Assembly (NCBI RefSeq): GCF_001280015.1
Contig: NZ_LGDV01000130.1
Span: 1 to 64,000 of the forward strand
Length of the DNA stretch: 64,000 bases
Direction: 5' to 3'
DNA from: Streptomyces sp. MMG1121
GTDB lineage: Bacteria > Actinomycetota > Actinomycetes > Streptomycetales > Streptomycetaceae
The translations under genes were made by a program, and so were the position numbers. The stretch's first letter is position 1, and the number at the start of each line of letters is the position of its first letter. The notes beneath the pieces are model-generated. The model worked only from the letters and a program-made list of their open reading frames with translations. It was not told the DNA's origin and searched no databases. This document shows, in pieces, positions 61,846 to 64,000 of the stretch.

Positions 61846-64000
61846 CTAGCCCCTCAGCACCGCACCCGTACGCTCCCCCGCCAGGGCAACCGCGGCGTCC
61901 CGGGCGGCAGAAGCCTCGTCCACGGTCAACGTACGGTCCCCGGCCCGGAAGCGGAGCGCGTACGCCAGCGACTTCTTGCCCTCGCCGAGCTGCGCGACGT
62001 TCTCGTACACGTCGAACAGCCGGATGGACTCGAGCAGTTCACCCGCCCCGTCCCGCAGCGCCGCCTCGACCTCGGCGGCCGGGACGGTCAGGTCGACCAC
62101 GAGGGCGACGTCCTGCGTGGCGACCGGGAACGTGGAGATGCTCGGCGCCTGCGGGACACCGTCGGCCACGGCCTCCACGGCGTCCAGGTTCAGCTCCATC
62201 GCGCAGGTGCGCTCGGCCAGACCCAGGGCCTTGAGGACACGCGGGTGCAGCTCTCCGGCGTGGCCCACGACCTGCTCCGTGCCGTCGGCGACGACCACCA
62301 GCTCGGCACAGCGGCCCGGGTGCCACGGACCGTACTGGCCCTTGCGGACGATCAGTTCGGCACCGGCCTCACGGGCCACGGCGCGCGCGGCCTCGACCGC
62401 GTCGGCCCACCCGGCCGGACGGCCCTCGCCCCACCAGCCGGCCTGCTCGCGCGCGCCGGTGAGCACGACGGCCACGTGCCGAGGCTGCTCGGGCAGCGCG
62501 GCGTCGAGCGCGGCGATCTCCTCGTCGGTCGGACGCCGGTCGACGGGCAGGTGCACGGCGGCCCGCCGCTCCTCGCGCGGGTGGAAGACCAGACCCGTCT
62601 CGAACAGGGCCAGATCGTGCGAGCCCCGGCCGGCGTTGCGGCGCAGCGCACCGAGCAGGCCCGGCAGCAGCGTCGTACGGAGCGCGGGCTCCTCGTCGTT
62701 GAGCGGGTTGGCCAGCTTGACGACGCGGCGGGCCGGGTCGTCGGAGTCCAGGCCGAGCTGGTCGAAGACCTGCTCGCCGACGAAGGGGTAGTTCGGTGCC
62801 TCGACGTAGCCGGCGCCCGCCAGCACGCGGCCGACCCGGCGGTGCAGCCGCTGCCGGGGGGTCAGACCACGGCCCGAGGGGGGCTTGGGCAGCGTGGAGG
62901 GCAGGTTCTCGTAGCCCTCCAGGCGGATGACCTCCTCGGCGAGGTCGTTCGGGTCGGCCAGGTCGGGCCGCCAGGACGGGACGGTGACGATCAGCTCGTC
63001 CTGCCCGTAGACGTCGCAGCCGACCTCCTGGAGCCGGCGCACGACGCTCTCGCGGCCGTAGTGGACGCCCGCCACCTTGTCCGGGTGGTTCGCCGGGACG
63101 GTGATGGTGTGCGGGGCCGAGGGCGCGATGATCTCGGTGACACCGGCCTCCGCCGTACCGCCGGCGAGGAGCACCAGCAGGTCCACCGTGCGCTGCGCGG
63201 CGGCCGCGGCGGCCTGCGGGTCGACCCCGCGCTCGAAGCGGCGGGACGCCTCGGACAGCAGCTTGTGGCGGCGGGCCGTACGGGCGATCGCGACGGCGTC
63301 GAAGTGGGCCGCCTCGATGACCACGTCGGTGGTCGCGCCCTGCACGTCCTCGTGGTCGGCGATCTCGGTGTTGGCGCCGCCCATCACGCCGGCGAGGCCG
63401 ATCGGGCCGCGCTCGTCGGTGATCACCAGGTCCTCGGCGTGCAGCTTGCGCTCGACGCCGTCGAGGGTGACGAGCTTCTCGCCCTCCGCGGCGCGGCGCA
63501 CGCCGATCGTGCCCTGGACCAGGGTGCGGTCGTAGGCGTGCAGCGGCTGGCCCAGCTCCATCATCACGTAGTTCGTGACGTCGACGGCGAGCGAGATCGG
63601 GCGCATGCCGACCTTCTGCAGCCGGCGCTGGAGCCAGATCGGGGAGCGGGCCTCGGGGCGCAGGCCGGTGACCGTGCGCGCGGTGAAGCGGTCGCAGCCG
63701 AACGGGTCGGAGACCTGGACCGGGTAGCCGTAGGCGTTCGGGGCCGGTACGTCGATCAGGGCGGGGTCGCGCAGCGGCTGGCCGTAGGCGATGGCGGCCT
63801 CGCGGGCGACGCCGCGGATGGACAGGCAGTCGCCGCGGTTGGCGGTGACGGCGATGTCCAGGACCTCGTCGACCAGCTCGAGCAGCTCGATGGCGTCCTT
63901 GCCGACCTCGGTCTCCGGCGGCAGCACGATGATGCCGTGGCTGCCGTCGTCGCCCATGCCCAGCTCGTCGCCGGAGCAGATCATGCCGTGCGAGGTCCTG
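61846..64000 (-). CDS. pheT: Phenylalanine-tRNA ligase beta subunit (partial)
   Basis: The gene runs off the right edge; its N-terminal codons (tRNA-binding OB fold) lie beyond base 64000. The visible part contains the end of the OB domain ([22 protein letters not shown]), the B3/B4 editing region ([30 protein letters not shown]-like [19 protein letters not shown]) and the B5-DNA-binding region. The C-terminal anticodon-binding domain ends [30 protein letters not shown]. It functions as (alpha-beta)2 with PheS, which should lie to the right. Confidence 0.96.
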   Translation of the reverse strand, partial: RTSHGMICSGDELGMGDDGSHGIIVLPPETEVGKDAIELLELVDEVLDIAVTANRGDCLSIRGVAREAAIAYGQPLRDPALIDVPAPNAYGYPVQVSDPFGCDRFTARTVTGLRPEARSPIWLQRRLQKVGMRPISLAVDVTNYVMMELGQPLHAYDRTLVQGTIGVRRAAEGEKLVTLDGVERKLHAEDLVITDERGPIGLAGVMGGANTEIADHEDVQGATTDVVIEAAHFDAVAIARTARRHKLLSEASRRFERGVDPQAAAAAAQRTVDLLVLLAGGTAEAGVTEIIAPSAPHTITVPANHPDKVAGVHYGRESVVRRLQEVGCDVYGQDELIVTVPSWRPDLADPNDLAEEVIRLEGYENLPSTLPKPPSGRGLTPRQRLHRRVGRVLAGAGYVEAPNYPFVGEQVFDQLGLDSDDPARRVVKLANPLNDEEPALRTTLLPGLLGALRRNAGRGSHDLALFETGLVFHPREERRAAVHLPVDRRPTDEEIAALDAALPEQPRHVAVVLTGAREQAGWWGEGRPAGWADAVEAARAVAREAGAELIVRKGQYGPWHPGRCAELVVVADGTEQVVGHAGELHPRVLKALGLAERTCAMELNLDAVEAVADGVPQAPSISTFPVATQDVALVVDLTVPAAEVEAALRDGAGELLESIRLFDVYENVAQLGEGKKSLAYALRFRAGDRTLTVDEASAARDAAVALAGERTGAVLRG

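Overview
The window looks like a piece of chromosome from a Streptomyces or a close relative. The DNA is very GC-rich with strong third-position G/C. GTG and TTG starts are common, several transcripts look leaderless, Tat signals are frequent, and the gene types are typical of the genus: a Pro/Arg-rich Ser/Thr kinase, an RsbU-type phosphatase, an NsdA-like TPR regulator, and ECF sigma/anti-sigma pairs. From memory, the gene order resembles the Streptomyces coelicolor core region that runs up to argRDBJC and pheST. Most of the window is core chromosome; the segment at about 30-37.5 kb looks more accessory. I saw no rRNA, tRNA, insertion sequence, prophage or CRISPR array.

Layout. 0.4-3.5 kb: a small membrane protein, a membrane-anchored Ser/Thr kinase and a TrmH-type RNA methyltransferase. 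3.6-10.5 kb: tetrapyrrole/cobalamin genes (CysG-like siroheme/precorrin-2 enzyme, a giant BluB-CobT fusion with a long disordered N-terminus, and CobL). 10.6-15.2 kb: a GNAT enzyme and a methionine ABC importer operon (metN-metI-metQ-metQ), preceded by a 32-residue Met/Cys-rich leader peptide and closed by a strong terminator. 15.3-24 kb: HAD phosphatase, two small membrane proteins, GNAT, a sigma-like regulator, a PhoP-box-controlled secreted glycerophosphodiester phosphodiesterase, a lysophospholipid acyltransferase, a TetR/MFS efflux pair with a clear operator, and an aldo/keto reductase.

23.5-26.3 kb: argGH behind a sigma-70-type promoter overlapped by ARG-box half sites. 26.4-27.7 kb: a PNPOx-family protein and a secreted L,D-transpeptidase-like protein. 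27.7-35 kb: a two-component system divergent from an extracytoplasmic flavin electron-transfer operon (two ferric-reductase-like proteins, two membrane-anchored FMN-binding proteins with three flavinylation motifs, and ApbE). 35-37.5 kb: a 54-residue His/Asp-rich peptide, a hairpin, an ABC exporter and the remnant of a kinase gene. 37.5-38.9 kb: an ECF sigma factor with a zinc-finger anti-sigma factor.

38.9-43.8 kb: the argC-argJ-argB-argD-argR operon with its promoter. 43.9-47.8 kb: a YfhO/GT2/GtrA three-gene glycosylation operon. 47.9-52.6 kb: a short ORF with an ideal Shine-Dalgarno sequence, a MerR/carboxymuconolactone decarboxylase pair, a secreted GH51-type arabinofuranosidase, a DUF6314 protein and a histidine-phosphatase-like protein lacking its catalytic histidines. 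52.7-61.6 kb: GNAT, a MocR/EamA pair whose divergent start codons overlap, DUF1918, a GHL10 hydrolase, 3-hydroxybutyryl-CoA dehydrogenase, a coiled-coil membrane protein, NUDIX, an NsdA-like regulator and an RsbU-type phosphatase. 61.8-64 kb: pheT, cut by the window edge, with a textbook terminator.

The most unusual parts are the His-rich peptide/exporter/broken-kinase locus, the Met/Cys leader peptide before metNIQ, the doubled flavinylation module, and the BluB-CobT fusion.
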